In this document: positions 7,875 to 14,407 of the stretch, in pieces
Numbering within the stretch: position 1 is the first letter of the stretch
Layout of the letters: each line of letters starts with the position of its first letter
Assembly: GCA_964444865.1 (NCBI GenBank)
Contig: CAYUJE010000155.1
Span: 1 to 15,315, forward strand
Direction: 5' to 3'
From: SXOA01 sp964444865
GTDB taxonomy: Bacteria > Planctomycetota > Planctomycetia > Pirellulales > Pirellulaceae
Length of the DNA stretch: 15,315 bases
The notes under the pieces: model-generated
The model's database searches: none
What the model was told of the DNA's origin: nothing
Seen by the model: the letters and a program-made list of their open reading frames with translations, nothing else
Position numbers and translations under genes: made by a program

Positions 7875-8756
7875 ATGGGTACTCCGCAACGAAAGCTAAA
7901 TCGCCAAATCAGAAATCACCGTGAGTGGTTGCGTGATTCGGGGACCGAGATCTATGAATACACAAATAATCGCATTGAAACAAACCTTTCGGAGGGAAGT
8001 CTTCCGGCGCTCCGGACTATGAAGTCATCGCTTCGAGGCTTCGGACTCTATTACGGAACAAAAGGGGTGATCGGCCTCGTCGATGGGTTGCCCAGTGCTT
8101 GGGATGACATCTATCTGAGTGGTTCGTTTCACCTCTATGGGCTGCGTTTAGAATTTATTTTATGGACGAGGCTCGCCGATGAACCTGGGTTCACGCTCTC
8201 GATCCATGAAGCCGCCTGTGCCCTCTGCTTTTCATTAGCGAACGGCCTGTCGGACTGGACGCAACTGTTCACAGAGATGCTCAGCCAGGCAGCGTGGAAC
8301 GACCAGATGGTACGACAGGTTTATTGGCAAGAGCGCAAATTCGAGCCGTTCGCGTTGCGTTTGTCGCAGCTCGCCGGGAACACCGGAGAAAATGGGGCGG
8401 CCTCCAATGATTCGCTAGGGATATATTCTGATATCTTTGCCAATTGGAACTCGCCAGACTCCCTCGCGACCGCGATGGCGAAAATCTGCGACTACCATTG
8501 TGAAAACATGGAAGATGCCGGCGGCAACGACGATTGGAACCCGGAATTCGATGAACCACCTTTCGACCTGATTCCCTGGGAAATACTTGCAATCCATCAG
8601 GTGAGGAATCGCCTTGGCTTGGCGACACCAGAAATAAACCATCCTCTGCTTGCGAATGTGGTGAACTTTATCCCCCGGAGCGAACTGCCTATGGATATGC
8701 GAATTAGGGCAGTCGAACAGTTACGCGAAGCACTGAGTATGACTTTGAAGGAATAG
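7875..8756 (+). CDS. Orphan hypothetical protein, possibly immunity-like
   Basis: 293 aa, soluble, no signal peptide. I cannot name a family with confidence. The pattern is an N-terminal helical part and a Trp-rich middle. Then comes a DYHCENM segment near residue 210, followed by FDEPPFDLIPWEILAIHQVR (about 229-248), then HPLL about 15 residues later. This resembles bacterial immunity-type proteins found near polymorphic or type VI toxins, which often end with a PVEILA..R..G....HPL block; that is memory-based and tentative. No toxin gene lies next to it. The gene sits alone between two gene-poor stretches and its codons look more AT-rich than those of the neighbours, suggesting acquisition. 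Start at ATG 7875 has no clear Shine-Dalgarno; an internal Met at residue 49 is a less likely alternative. Confidence 0.7.
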   Translation: MGTPQRKLNRQIRNHREWLRDSGTEIYEYTNNRIETNLSEGSLPALRTMKSSLRGFGLYYGTKGVIGLVDGLPSAWDDIYLSGSFHLYGLRLEFILWTRLADEPGFTLSIHEAACALCFSLANGLSDWTQLFTEMLSQAAWNDQMVRQVYWQERKFEPFALRLSQLAGNTGENGAASNDSLGIYSDIFANWNSPDSLATAMAKICDYHCENMEDAGGNDDWNPEFDEPPFDLIPWEILAIHQVRNRLGLATPEINHPLLANVVNFIPRSELPMDMRIRAVEQLREALSMTLKE

Positions 8757-9085
8757 TAATCCGATAGATAGCGGAACGTGGACAGGTACACTTATGGGCG
8801 TGACTAGGTCGGGCTCGAGTGCGAACTGGACACTTAGTCCGAAAGTGCTGTTTTGTATAATAGAAGATGTTGCGGTGTTTCTTGGGAACTGATCTAAAGT
8901 GGCACTGGAGGACGAAAAGGTGAAGGTGATGAAAAACTCCTGAAGGTCAATGGCGTAAGTGAGGGTTTGGCAAGGAGTTGCGAGTTTCGAAGACGGGAGT
9001 TTTTCATCACGGAAAAAAATACAGCGAGCAATTCCGGGACGATTGGGTGGAATAGGGGACACAAGCTCCTCTAAGCGATAGCGGA

Positions 9086-9120
9086 TGAATCAAGAAACCC
9101 GTTTTTAGGGCCTTGATTCA
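9086..9120. repeat. Inverted repeat, hairpin with TGAATCAAG arms
   Basis: TGAATCAAG at 9086-9094 is perfectly complementary to CTTGATTCA at 9112-9120. An inner CCC/GGG pairing (9098-9100 with 9108-9110) extends the stem. The loop contains a T run. Confidence 0.7.
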
Positions 9121-9194
9121 GGGACTTACGGCGACGTGAATCAACGGAACTTACGGATAAACAGTCAGTTGCGGCGATTCGACTCGCCGTAAGT
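9115..9194. repeat. Iteron-like cluster of direct and inverted ACTTACGG repeats
   Basis: Two direct copies of a GAwTCA + GG(G/A)ACTTACGG unit occur at about 9115-9131 and 9138-9156. ACTTACGGCGA (9124-9134) recurs in inverted orientation as TCGCCGTAAGT (9184-9194). GTGAATC is found twice more at 9213-9219 and 9221-9227. The set of same-sense and opposite-sense copies within about 110 nt looks non-random. Confidence 0.6.
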
Positions 9195-9232
9195 ACTTTG
9201 AGAAAAAGAGGTGTGAATCGGTGAATCATAGC

Positions 9233-9246
9233 CCTCCGCGCGGAGG
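9233..9246. repeat. 14-bp perfect palindrome CCTCCGCGCGGAGG
   Basis: Perfect dyad without a spacer, just after the iteron-like cluster. It could bind a dimeric protein; it is too tight to form a hairpin loop without opening the central bases. Confidence 0.55.
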
Positions 9247-9491
9247 TTCCTGACTACGGCTGAGAGGGATCGGGCCGGCGACCAGGGCTGCTCCCAGGTC
9301 AATGATGTGGCCTTGCTGGCGGACGATACGCCCGAGCTGATCTGAAACGGAGATTACAGGTCGGGTGCAGGGTCCAAGCCCCCTTTCGCGACCATCCGCT
9401 TCAACCAAACGTCGAAGAGGAAGCCCGCTGGGTGAGAGCCCGATTCGATCCCCATAGATTTCCTGAATTCATGCTGGGGACACTTGACGAT

Positions 9492-9525
9492 GCCAACTGA
9501 CATGTATACAGTTGTTCCAGTTGGC
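9492..9525. repeat. Inverted repeat GCCAACTG/CAGTTGGC
   Basis: GCCAACTG at 9492-9499 pairs perfectly with CAGTTGGC at 9518-9525 across 18 nt. An alternative smaller hairpin uses AACTG 9495-9499 with CAGTT 9509-9513, so two mutually exclusive folds are possible. Confidence 0.5.
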
Positions 9526-9694
9526 GGCGAGTCGCTTCTGTCCGAGCACTCGCGGCGAAGCTCTTTGGCATCCTGGTTGTGATGAATTCTCAAGGGAGTC
9601 CTGCGCCCGAGTCTGTATGCACGCGCTGACTGCTTAGGCGTGCGGCAGGTGATCACTTCCCATCAGGTAGCCCGCACGCTCCTCGTGCTGGCAT

Positions 9695-9717
9695 GTCCGC
9701 TCACGGAGTGAGCGGAC
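9695..9717. repeat. REP-like palindrome overlapping the 3' end of the DUF6817-type gene
   Basis: GTCCGCTCAC at 9695-9704, a GGA spacer and GTGAGCGGAC at 9708-9717 form a perfect 10-bp stem with a 3-nt loop. On the minus strand it encodes the last residues (SPLTP region) and contains the TGA stop at 9703-9701. It may also end transcription of the minus-strand operon, though no T tract follows. Confidence 0.75.
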
Positions 9718-10297
9718 TACTATTTTCTGTCGCCGCGGCGTAAACCTGGTCGAATTTCTGCACGGCTGGATCACCCAGTCGCTCCGCCATCTGGCGATAG
9801 GCTTGCCGGCGGTAATCCCAGCCGAATCGCGAACGGGGGGCCTGCTCCAGCCAGTCGAAGAGATGGACGGAGCAGAGGTCGTCGAGTTCGCGGCGGGTCA
9901 GTGTCATCGCTTCGCCCGTTTCACGGTTACGGAGCAGAAAGGGCTCGTCCTTCTGAGCGAGCAAGCCATCCAGCGACCCTCGATCCATCAGGCAATTCCA
10001 ATACGCCAGCCTCTCCGCCCGGCTGCCGATGAGGTCGGTCAATTCCTGCCGGCTTGCGAGCGGGAGTTTGAAGCCTTGGAATTTTTCCGTTCCGTAAATG
10101 GAATGAAACAGGCCCGCCCGGCAGAGTTCTTCGTCAAATCCGGCGGCCTGCATCAGCTTGTAGACGCTGATGAGATGGGCCAGATAGTTCTTTTGCGTAT
10201 GGGCGACCTGCTCGATTCCGAGATTGACCAGGAAGTCTGTCAAATCCTTGAATGCCGCGGCCATCGGTTGGGTCCCGTCATTTTGCGGGGAGTTCAT
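9701..10297 (-). CDS. DUF6817-type (HD-like) protein
   Basis: 198 aa, no signal peptide. Residues about 33-72 carry the pattern HTQKNYLAHLISVYKLMQ, then FDEELCRAGLFHSIYGTEKF. This is the hallmark of the DUF6817 family, whose His residues recall metal-binding HD-like helical folds; no reaction is established. The rest is helical with an LTRRELDDLCSVHLFDWLEQ segment (about 132-151). The gene starts 10 nt after the methyltransferase stop and is probably co-transcribed with it. ATG 10297 is the first start; Met12 (ATG 10264) is a possible alternative. The last five or so residues and the stop are written by a REP-like palindrome, so the natural C-terminus may have been replaced by the repeat. Confidence 0.82.
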   Translation of the reverse strand: MNSPQNDGTQPMAAAFKDLTDFLVNLGIEQVAHTQKNYLAHLISVYKLMQAAGFDEELCRAGLFHSIYGTEKFQGFKLPLASRQELTDLIGSRAERLAYWNCLMDRGSLDGLLAQKDEPFLLRNRETGEAMTLTRRELDDLCSVHLFDWLEQAPRSRFGWDYRRQAYRQMAERLGDPAVQKFDQVYAAATENSSPLTP

Positions 10298-10307
10298 GGG
10301 TCAAGCT

Positions 10308-11117
10308 TCAGCAACACTTTTCCGGCTCTGAACAGCAGCCTTCGGCGATGGTGGCCTGCACGGTAACGCTGCGGAATTCAATTCCCTCCACAACAGTCCA
10401 CGGTTCTTCTTGTCGCGATACCAGCTCAACGTTCTTAAAACCGGCGGCGGAAAACGCCTTCATGAACTCCGGTTCTTCAAACGCTCCGCTGATGCAGCCG
10501 CTCCACAGTGTCGGGTCGGCCTTGAGCTTTGCAGGAACCGGCTGGTTGCTGACGATGTCGCTAATCACGGCCCGGCCGCTGGGACGGAGGACACGAAACA
10601 CCTCGCGAAAGAGCTGCTGGCGGTCCGCTTCGTGAACCAGATTCAAAACGCAGTTGGAAAGCACGACATCGATGGAGCCCGTGGCGATGAGCGGCTCGGT
10701 GCGCTCGGGCTCTTCCAACGATTGGGACAGGTTCTGAATCCGTCCCTTATGAAACGTGACATTATCCCAGCCAATGGAAGCGGCAATTTCCCGTTGGTAT
10801 TTGCGGGCCAGGGACAGCATGTCGTCGTTCATGTCAATGCCGATAACGCGCCCCTGTGGCCCGACAATCTGCGAAGCGATGTAACAAATCTTTCCCCCGC
10901 CACTGCCGAGGTCCAGCACCACTTCCCCCGAGCGGACAAAACGGGAAGGGTCGCCGCAGCCATAATCCCGCTCAATCAGTTCCGCCGGCAGAACCTCCAG
11001 GAACTTGCGGTCATAGTTCACCGGACAACAAAGGGCCGGCTCGACGGCTTTCGAAGCGGCAGAGTAGCGGCCCAAAACGGCTGTTTCAACGGTCAGTGGT
11101 AATTCCATACGCCCCAT
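10308..11117 (-). CDS. ArsM-like SAM-dependent methyltransferase
   Basis: 269 aa, class I Rossmann methyltransferase. SAM-binding motif I is VVLDLGSGGGKICY (67-80), the acidic end of strand 2 is GIDMND (93-98), and later motifs include SNCVLNL (154-160) and VISDIV (184-189). The Cys pattern points to arsenite methyltransferase: Cys30/31, Cys54, Cys156 and Cys208. The spacings 54-156 (102) and 156-208 (52) are nearly those of the four conserved Cys of CmArsM (44, 72, 174, 224). Pairs of Cys also occur at the C-terminus (261-262, 268-269), as in many ArsM proteins. As(III) methylation is therefore likely but inferred; a related thiol-metalloid methyltransferase is possible. No arsR or other ars gene is next to it. 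It is first in a two-gene unit and is divergent from the monooxygenase-fold gene across 63 nt. Met4 (10 nt in) is an alternative start. Confidence 0.87.
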   Translation of the reverse strand: MGRMELPLTVETAVLGRYSAASKAVEPALCCPVNYDRKFLEVLPAELIERDYGCGDPSRFVRSGEVVLDLGSGGGKICYIASQIVGPQGRVIGIDMNDDMLSLARKYQREIAASIGWDNVTFHKGRIQNLSQSLEEPERTEPLIATGSIDVVLSNCVLNLVHEADRQQLFREVFRVLRPSGRAVISDIVSNQPVPAKLKADPTLWSGCISGAFEEPEFMKAFSAAGFKNVELVSRQEEPWTVVEGIEFRSVTVQATIAEGCCSEPEKCC

Positions 11118-11170
11118 TGTTCCGTGGATGCAGTGGCTTCACAATACGAGGGCAGGGTGTTCATTCTCCG

Positions 11171-11175
11171 GGAGG
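11171..11175 (+). promoter_or_regulatory. Shine-Dalgarno GGAGG deciding the start at 11181
   Basis: GGAGG lies 5 nt before ATG 11181. It favours this start over the in-frame ATG at 11124, which has no such site and would add 19 non-conserved residues. Confidence 0.75.
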
Positions 11176-11180
11176 TTTTC

Positions 11181-11492
11181 ATGATTGTCGTGCTGGCTTC
11201 GATTGAGCTCAATGGCGGCAAGCGTGAGGCCTTCCTGGCTGAGTTTCGCCGCATTGTTCCGCTGGTGCGGGCGGAGCAGGGTTGTATCGAATACTTTCCG
11301 TCGGTGGACCACGCCACGCACTTGCCCGTTCAAGGCCCGCTGCGGGATGAAGTCGTGGTGGTCGTCGAGAAGTGGGAAAGCGTGGCCGCGCTCGAGGCTC
11401 ACCTCATCGCTCCACACATGATGGAATACCGTCCGAAAGTGAAGGACTTTGTGAAAAAGGTTTCTCTGCAGATTCTGGAGCCGGTGGGTTAG
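11181..11492 (+). CDS. Antibiotic biosynthesis monooxygenase (ABM/YgiN-like) family protein
   Basis: 103 aa, the usual size for a single ferredoxin-like ABM domain that dimerises. Visible features: the first strand MIVVLASIEL, a helix with KREAFLAEFRRIVPLVRAE (13-31), then QGCIEYFPSVD, and the late EVVVVVEKWESVAALEAHL helix-strand followed by APHMMEY (75-81 region). In characterised members this fold oxidises quinones or polyketides or degrades haem without bound cofactor; the substrate here cannot be told. It is the first gene of a probable three-gene unit: xdhC-like starts 6 nt after its stop. Why this fold precedes the molybdenum-enzyme maturation genes is unclear; the pairing may be incidental. 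Confidence 0.88.
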   Translation: MIVVLASIELNGGKREAFLAEFRRIVPLVRAEQGCIEYFPSVDHATHLPVQGPLRDEVVVVVEKWESVAALEAHLIAPHMMEYRPKVKDFVKKVSLQILEPVG

Positions 11493-11498
11493 CTCCTC

Positions 11499-12572
11499 AT
11501 GCGAGACATTGTTCGAAGGCTTCTTTCCGCTCTTGGATCCCAGACGCCGCTGGCCTATTGTCGCCTGGTGGAAACGCGGGGTTCCACGCCGCAAAAGGCG
11601 GGAGCCACGATGCTGGTGTTTGAAGACGGTACTCAGCAGGGAACGCTCGGCGGCGGCTGCGTCGAGGCGGAGGTCAAGCGGTTGGCTCTGGGGCTGCTGG
11701 CGGAGAATCGCAGCGAAGTCTGCAAGTTTCAACTCGACAGCGATTACGGCTGGGACGACGGATTAATCTGCGGCGGGCGCATGCAGATCCTCGTCGAACC
11801 CATTGCCGGAAGCGAAGAGAGCCGTCGATATTTTCGCCTGCTCGCTGAACGGATTGATGCCGGTCAAGGAGTGACGGAAGCCGTCGTCTTCGACTCTGCC
11901 GCTAGCGGCTTACCGGCTCCGACAAGTTATTTGCTGGATGCGAATGGGACTTGCCTGGCTTCGCTTCATGCCGCTGGCCCGCCTCCCGCCGCAATCACCG
12001 AACATCTCCGCCCGTTGCTATCCCGTCCGCGGCCGTATGTGCAGTCTGGCATCGCCTATTTGCCAGTTCTTCCCCGCTGCCGATTGGTGATTGTCGGTGG
12101 AGGACATGTGGGAAAGGCGGTGGGGGATCTCGCCGTTCAGCTTGATTTTGATGTGTGGGTGGTAGATGACCGCGGGGAGTATGTCGGTGAGGACCGCTTC
12201 CCCAATGCCCAGCGGCGAATCGCCGGCAGCATTGACCAGATTCTGCCGAGCCTGGAAATCACGCCGGATACCTACTGCCTGATTGTCACTCGAGGCCACA
12301 ACCACGATGAGGAAGCCTTGTTCCACCTCGTGAATCGCGGTGCTCGTTATGTGGGCCTCATCGGCAGTCGGCGGAAGATCAAAATGATCTTTGACGACCT
12401 CTTAGCCGAAGGGGTTGCAGCCGAAGCTCTAGAAAAAGTGCATGCCCCGCTCGGCATCGACATCGGCAGCCAGACGGTGCCGGAAATCGCTGTCAGCATT
12501 TGCGCCGAACTGGTGGCTCACCGCAATCTGGACGGGAAAGTGCCCGGACGGCCCAAGAACATCGAAGTCTAG
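11499..12572 (+). CDS. XdhC/CoxI family protein (molybdenum hydroxylase maturation)
   Basis: 357 aa, matching full-length two-domain XdhC proteins. The N-terminal domain shows RGSTPQKAGATMLV (27-40) and GTLGGGCVEAEV (48-59), then a CGGRMQILVEP segment (91-101). The C-terminal Rossmann domain opens with LVIVGGGHVGKAV (197-208) and the acidic WVVDDR (220-225). It continues with VTRGHNHDEEAL and GLIGSRRK (286-293), and ends with the conserved APLGIDIGSQTVPEIAVSI stretch (316-334). XdhC binds molybdenum cofactor, helps its sulphuration and inserts it into xanthine-dehydrogenase-type enzymes; CoxI-like members act in the same class. The MocA-like gene follows after 2 nt, the usual pairing. No target enzyme subunit is in the window. 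Whether it serves xanthine or another hydroxylase is unknown. Confidence 0.93.
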   Translation: MRDIVRRLLSALGSQTPLAYCRLVETRGSTPQKAGATMLVFEDGTQQGTLGGGCVEAEVKRLALGLLAENRSEVCKFQLDSDYGWDDGLICGGRMQILVEPIAGSEESRRYFRLLAERIDAGQGVTEAVVFDSAASGLPAPTSYLLDANGTCLASLHAAGPPPAAITEHLRPLLSRPRPYVQSGIAYLPVLPRCRLVIVGGGHVGKAVGDLAVQLDFDVWVVDDRGEYVGEDRFPNAQRRIAGSIDQILPSLEITPDTYCLIVTRGHNHDEEALFHLVNRGARYVGLIGSRRKIKMIFDDLLAEGVAAEALEKVHAPLGIDIGSQTVPEIAVSICAELVAHRNLDGKVPGRPKNIEV

Positions 12573-12574
12573 CC

Positions 12575-13183
12575 ATGCCCCGCTACTTCGCCATCATTCC
12601 CGCAGCCGGCAACAGTACTCGGATGGGCTCGCCTAAACTGCTGCTGCCGATGGGGAGTGGGACATTGATCGAACAGACGCTGGCGGCCTGGCGGGCCAGC
12701 CGCGTGGAAAAAGTCGTCGTCATCGTGCGGCCGGACGACCAGGAATTAGCACACCTCTGCCGTTCCTGTGGGGTGGACGTTGTCGTTCCTCCCATTGTGC
12801 CGCCGGAAATGAAGGACTCCGTGCTGCACGGCTTGCAGCACATCCAAGCGAACTACTCTCCCGTTGATGAAGACGCCTGGCTGCTGGCCCCGGCAGATAT
12901 GCCCAGCCTTTCTCCTCGTGTCATCGAAGCGCTGATCATGGCGCATGATTGCAACAAAAACTGCATGCTCATTCCCACGCTGGGGGGCAAACGAGGGCAT
13001 CCCGTACTGTTTCCCTGGTCGATATCTGGCGAGGTATTTTCGTTGTCCGCAAATGAAGGGCTCAATGTCCTGCGGCAGCGTTTTCCCAGCCAGGAGATCC
13101 CCTGCGACTCGGTGGAACCGGCTGAAAGTACGGCGTTTGGTGACGTCGACACGCCCGAAGACTTTCGGCGGCTGCGCAAGTAG
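12575..13183 (+). CDS. MocA/MobA-like nucleotidyltransferase
   Basis: 202 aa from ATG 12575. The GT-A-like nucleotide-binding start is AAGNSTRMGSPKLLLP (10-25), with the signature R16, M17, G18 and K21. LAPADMP (104-110) supplies the metal-binding Asp. GGKRGHPVLF (137-146) and FGDVDTPED (188-196) are typical of MocA/MobA relatives. MocA transfers CMP to molybdopterin to make the cytosine dinucleotide cofactor used by XdhC-dependent hydroxylases. MobA, making the guanine form, and nucleotidyltransferases of other pathways are alternatives. Context decides for MocA-like, since XdhC lies 2 nt upstream. An in-frame ATG at 12500 lies inside the xdhC gene and is rejected. It is the last gene of the unit; a weak AGGGC/GCCCT pairing just after the stop is not a convincing terminator. 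Confidence 0.9.
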   Translation: MPRYFAIIPAAGNSTRMGSPKLLLPMGSGTLIEQTLAAWRASRVEKVVVIVRPDDQELAHLCRSCGVDVVVPPIVPPEMKDSVLHGLQHIQANYSPVDEDAWLLAPADMPSLSPRVIEALIMAHDCNKNCMLIPTLGGKRGHPVLFPWSISGEVFSLSANEGLNVLRQRFPSQEIPCDSVEPAESTAFGDVDTPEDFRRLRK

Positions 13184-13257
13184 GGCGATTTCTCTATCTG
13201 CCCTGGCAGCACTCGATTTTCACGGAATCTCGCAAAGCAACATGCCTTTTCCCGCCG

Positions 13258-13286
13258 TTGACCACTTCCAGGGGGACTTGTACACT
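13258..13286 (+). promoter_or_regulatory. Candidate sigma-70-type promoter for rpsB
   Basis: TTGACC at 13258-13263 and TACACT at 13281-13286 are separated by exactly 17 nt. Transcription would begin near 13293, leaving a leader of about 135 nt before the GTG start. The leader includes a small AGGTC-TCAG-GACCT hairpin (13365-13378); no known S2-binding leader motif was recognised. Confidence 0.6.
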
Positions 13287-13416
13287 ACTGGATTCCCCTG
13301 GCCGTTGTTCCAAGTGTAGATGGCGGCAGGGTTTCGTTCATTTTTTGTCCGGAAAAGTTGGTGAAGGTCTCAGGACCTGTGAAGTGCGATTCGCCCTTCA
13401 TTTGCCGCAGCCGGAA

Positions 13417-13422
13417 AAGGAG
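13417..13422 (+). promoter_or_regulatory. Shine-Dalgarno AAGGAG for rpsB
   Basis: AAGGAG ends 6 nt before the GTG at 13429 and fixes this non-ATG start. The upstream in-frame TTG at 13258 lies inside the promoter and is not a start. Confidence 0.85.
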
Positions 13423-13428
13423 CCTTAC

Positions 13429-14205
13429 GTGTCGGATAGTCTGGTTAAAGAATTGGTGGAAGCTGGAGTACATTTCGGGCACCGCGCCAGCCGCTGGAAC
13501 CCGAAGATGGCCCCTTACATTTACGCCCGGAAAAACGGGATTCATATCGTCGATATCCGCGAGACCGTCCGAGGTCTCTTGCGAGCCAAAAAGTATTTGG
13601 CCCAAGTCGCGGCTCAGGGAAGTCTGGTGCTGTTTGTCGGCACCAAACGGCAGGCGGGAGCAGCCATTGAGCGAGAAGCCCTTCGCTGCCACATGCCCTT
13701 CGTAGCCGAGCGCTGGCTCGGTGGCGCACTGACCAATTTCCGCACCATTCGCAGCCGATTGACCCGGCTGGAAGAGGTGGAGCGGATTCGCGGCAGCGAA
13801 GAGCTGAATGCCTACAGCAAAAAGATGCAGTCGGCGCTGAACCGCGAACATCGGAAGATGTACCGCAACCTCAACGGGCTGCGGATTCTCAACCGGATGC
13901 CCGAATGCCTGGTGGTTTTCGATCCGAACAAGGAAAAGAACTGCATCAAGGAAGCGCGGTCCCTCGGCATTACCACGGTCGCTTTGATCGATACCGACTG
14001 CGATCCGGATTTGGTGGATCTCCCCATTCCCGGCAACGATGACGGCATCCGCAGCATCGAGTTGATTGCTCGGCATCTGGCGGAAGCCATCCTCGTCGGC
14101 AGCCAAAGTGCTGCCGCTGCTCGCGGAAAGGATAAGCCGGAGGCGGCCAGTTCCAACGGGAACGCTGCTGTGGCTGCAGAAGCTGCGAAAGCGGGTCAAG
14201 CCTAG
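13429..14205 (+). CDS. rpsB: 30S ribosomal protein S2
   Basis: 258 aa from a GTG start (about 240-260 is usual). The signature blocks are all present: VKELVEAGVHFGHR and WNPKMAPYIY near the N-terminus, NGIHIVDI, LFVGTKRQA, AERWLGGALTNF, then MPECLVVFDPNKE and the C-terminal DTDCDPDLVDLPIPGNDD followed by IRSIELI. S2 joins the body of the 30S subunit late in assembly, near S1. The C-terminus ends in a low-complexity Ala-rich tail (residues about 225-258), which is variable in this family. It is upstream of tsf, the classic order, but the gap is 202 nt and contains a palindrome, unlike the tight spacing in many bacteria. Own promoter and Shine-Dalgarno as noted. Confidence 0.97.
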   Translation: MSDSLVKELVEAGVHFGHRASRWNPKMAPYIYARKNGIHIVDIRETVRGLLRAKKYLAQVAAQGSLVLFVGTKRQAGAAIEREALRCHMPFVAERWLGGALTNFRTIRSRLTRLEEVERIRGSEELNAYSKKMQSALNREHRKMYRNLNGLRILNRMPECLVVFDPNKEKNCIKEARSLGITTVALIDTDCDPDLVDLPIPGNDDGIRSIELIARHLAEAILVGSQSAAAARGKDKPEAASSNGNAAVAAEAAKAGQA

Positions 14206-14257
14206 TTATCGCGAAACAAGGTAATTCGTAGGACGGGCCTCCGAGTTGGTCCTCGCC

Positions 14258-14328
14258 GTAGGATGGGATTCCAATCCCGTCCGGTTGGCGATAGTTAGCA
14301 GAAGGACGGGACGGGAGTCCCATCCTAC
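14258..14328. repeat. Long imperfect palindrome between rpsB and tsf
   Basis: Left arm 14258-14282 begins GTAGGATGGG and right arm 14304-14328 ends CCCATCCTAC. 22 of 25 positions are complementary, around a 21-nt spacer. An earlier related sequence, GTAGGACGGGCC near 14228, shares the GTAGGAYGGG core. It could fold as an attenuator between rpsB and tsf or be a REP-like element. Confidence 0.7.
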
Positions 14329-14394
14329 ATTTTCGGCGAACCCACGGATGAGGTCGCCCATCTTTCAGTACATGCACACTTACGTTTTTTAGTC

Positions 14395-14400
14395 GAGGAG
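14395..14400 (+). promoter_or_regulatory. Shine-Dalgarno GAGGAG for tsf
   Basis: GAGGAG ends 7 nt before ATG 14408, an ideal spacing, supporting this start. Confidence 0.8.
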
Positions 14401-14407
14401 ACAGGTT

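Larger units (their letters stand above)
8757..9700. other. Gene-poor, repeat-rich region
   Basis: About 944 nt without a credible gene. The open frames on the minus strand here (8721-9062, 9226-9408, 9354-9656) have no recognisable domain or start signal. A TATAAT at 8856-8861 (+) lacks a proper -35, with TGGACA 23 nt upstream being too far. From 9086 on there are several inverted and direct repeats, listed separately. It may be the remnant of a mobile element or an intergenic island; I see no transposase. Confidence 0.6.

Noticed and set aside
9060..9250. CRISPR array
   Set aside because: The repeats are short, irregularly spaced and in both orientations; there is no regular repeat-spacer unit and no cas gene.
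9354..9656. 100-aa minus-strand open frame ending in a GGLDPAPDL-like tail, and a possible tRNA 3' end on the plus strand near 9360-9394
   Set aside because: The tail recalls antisense translation of a tRNA T-arm and a CCA occurs at the right place. The T-stem has only three good pairs, U55 is C, and no matching 5' acceptor or D-arm exists upstream. The open frame has no domain.
9226..9700. Group II intron or reverse-transcriptase remnant
   Set aside because: No domain V-like hairpin and no reverse-transcriptase motif were found on either strand.
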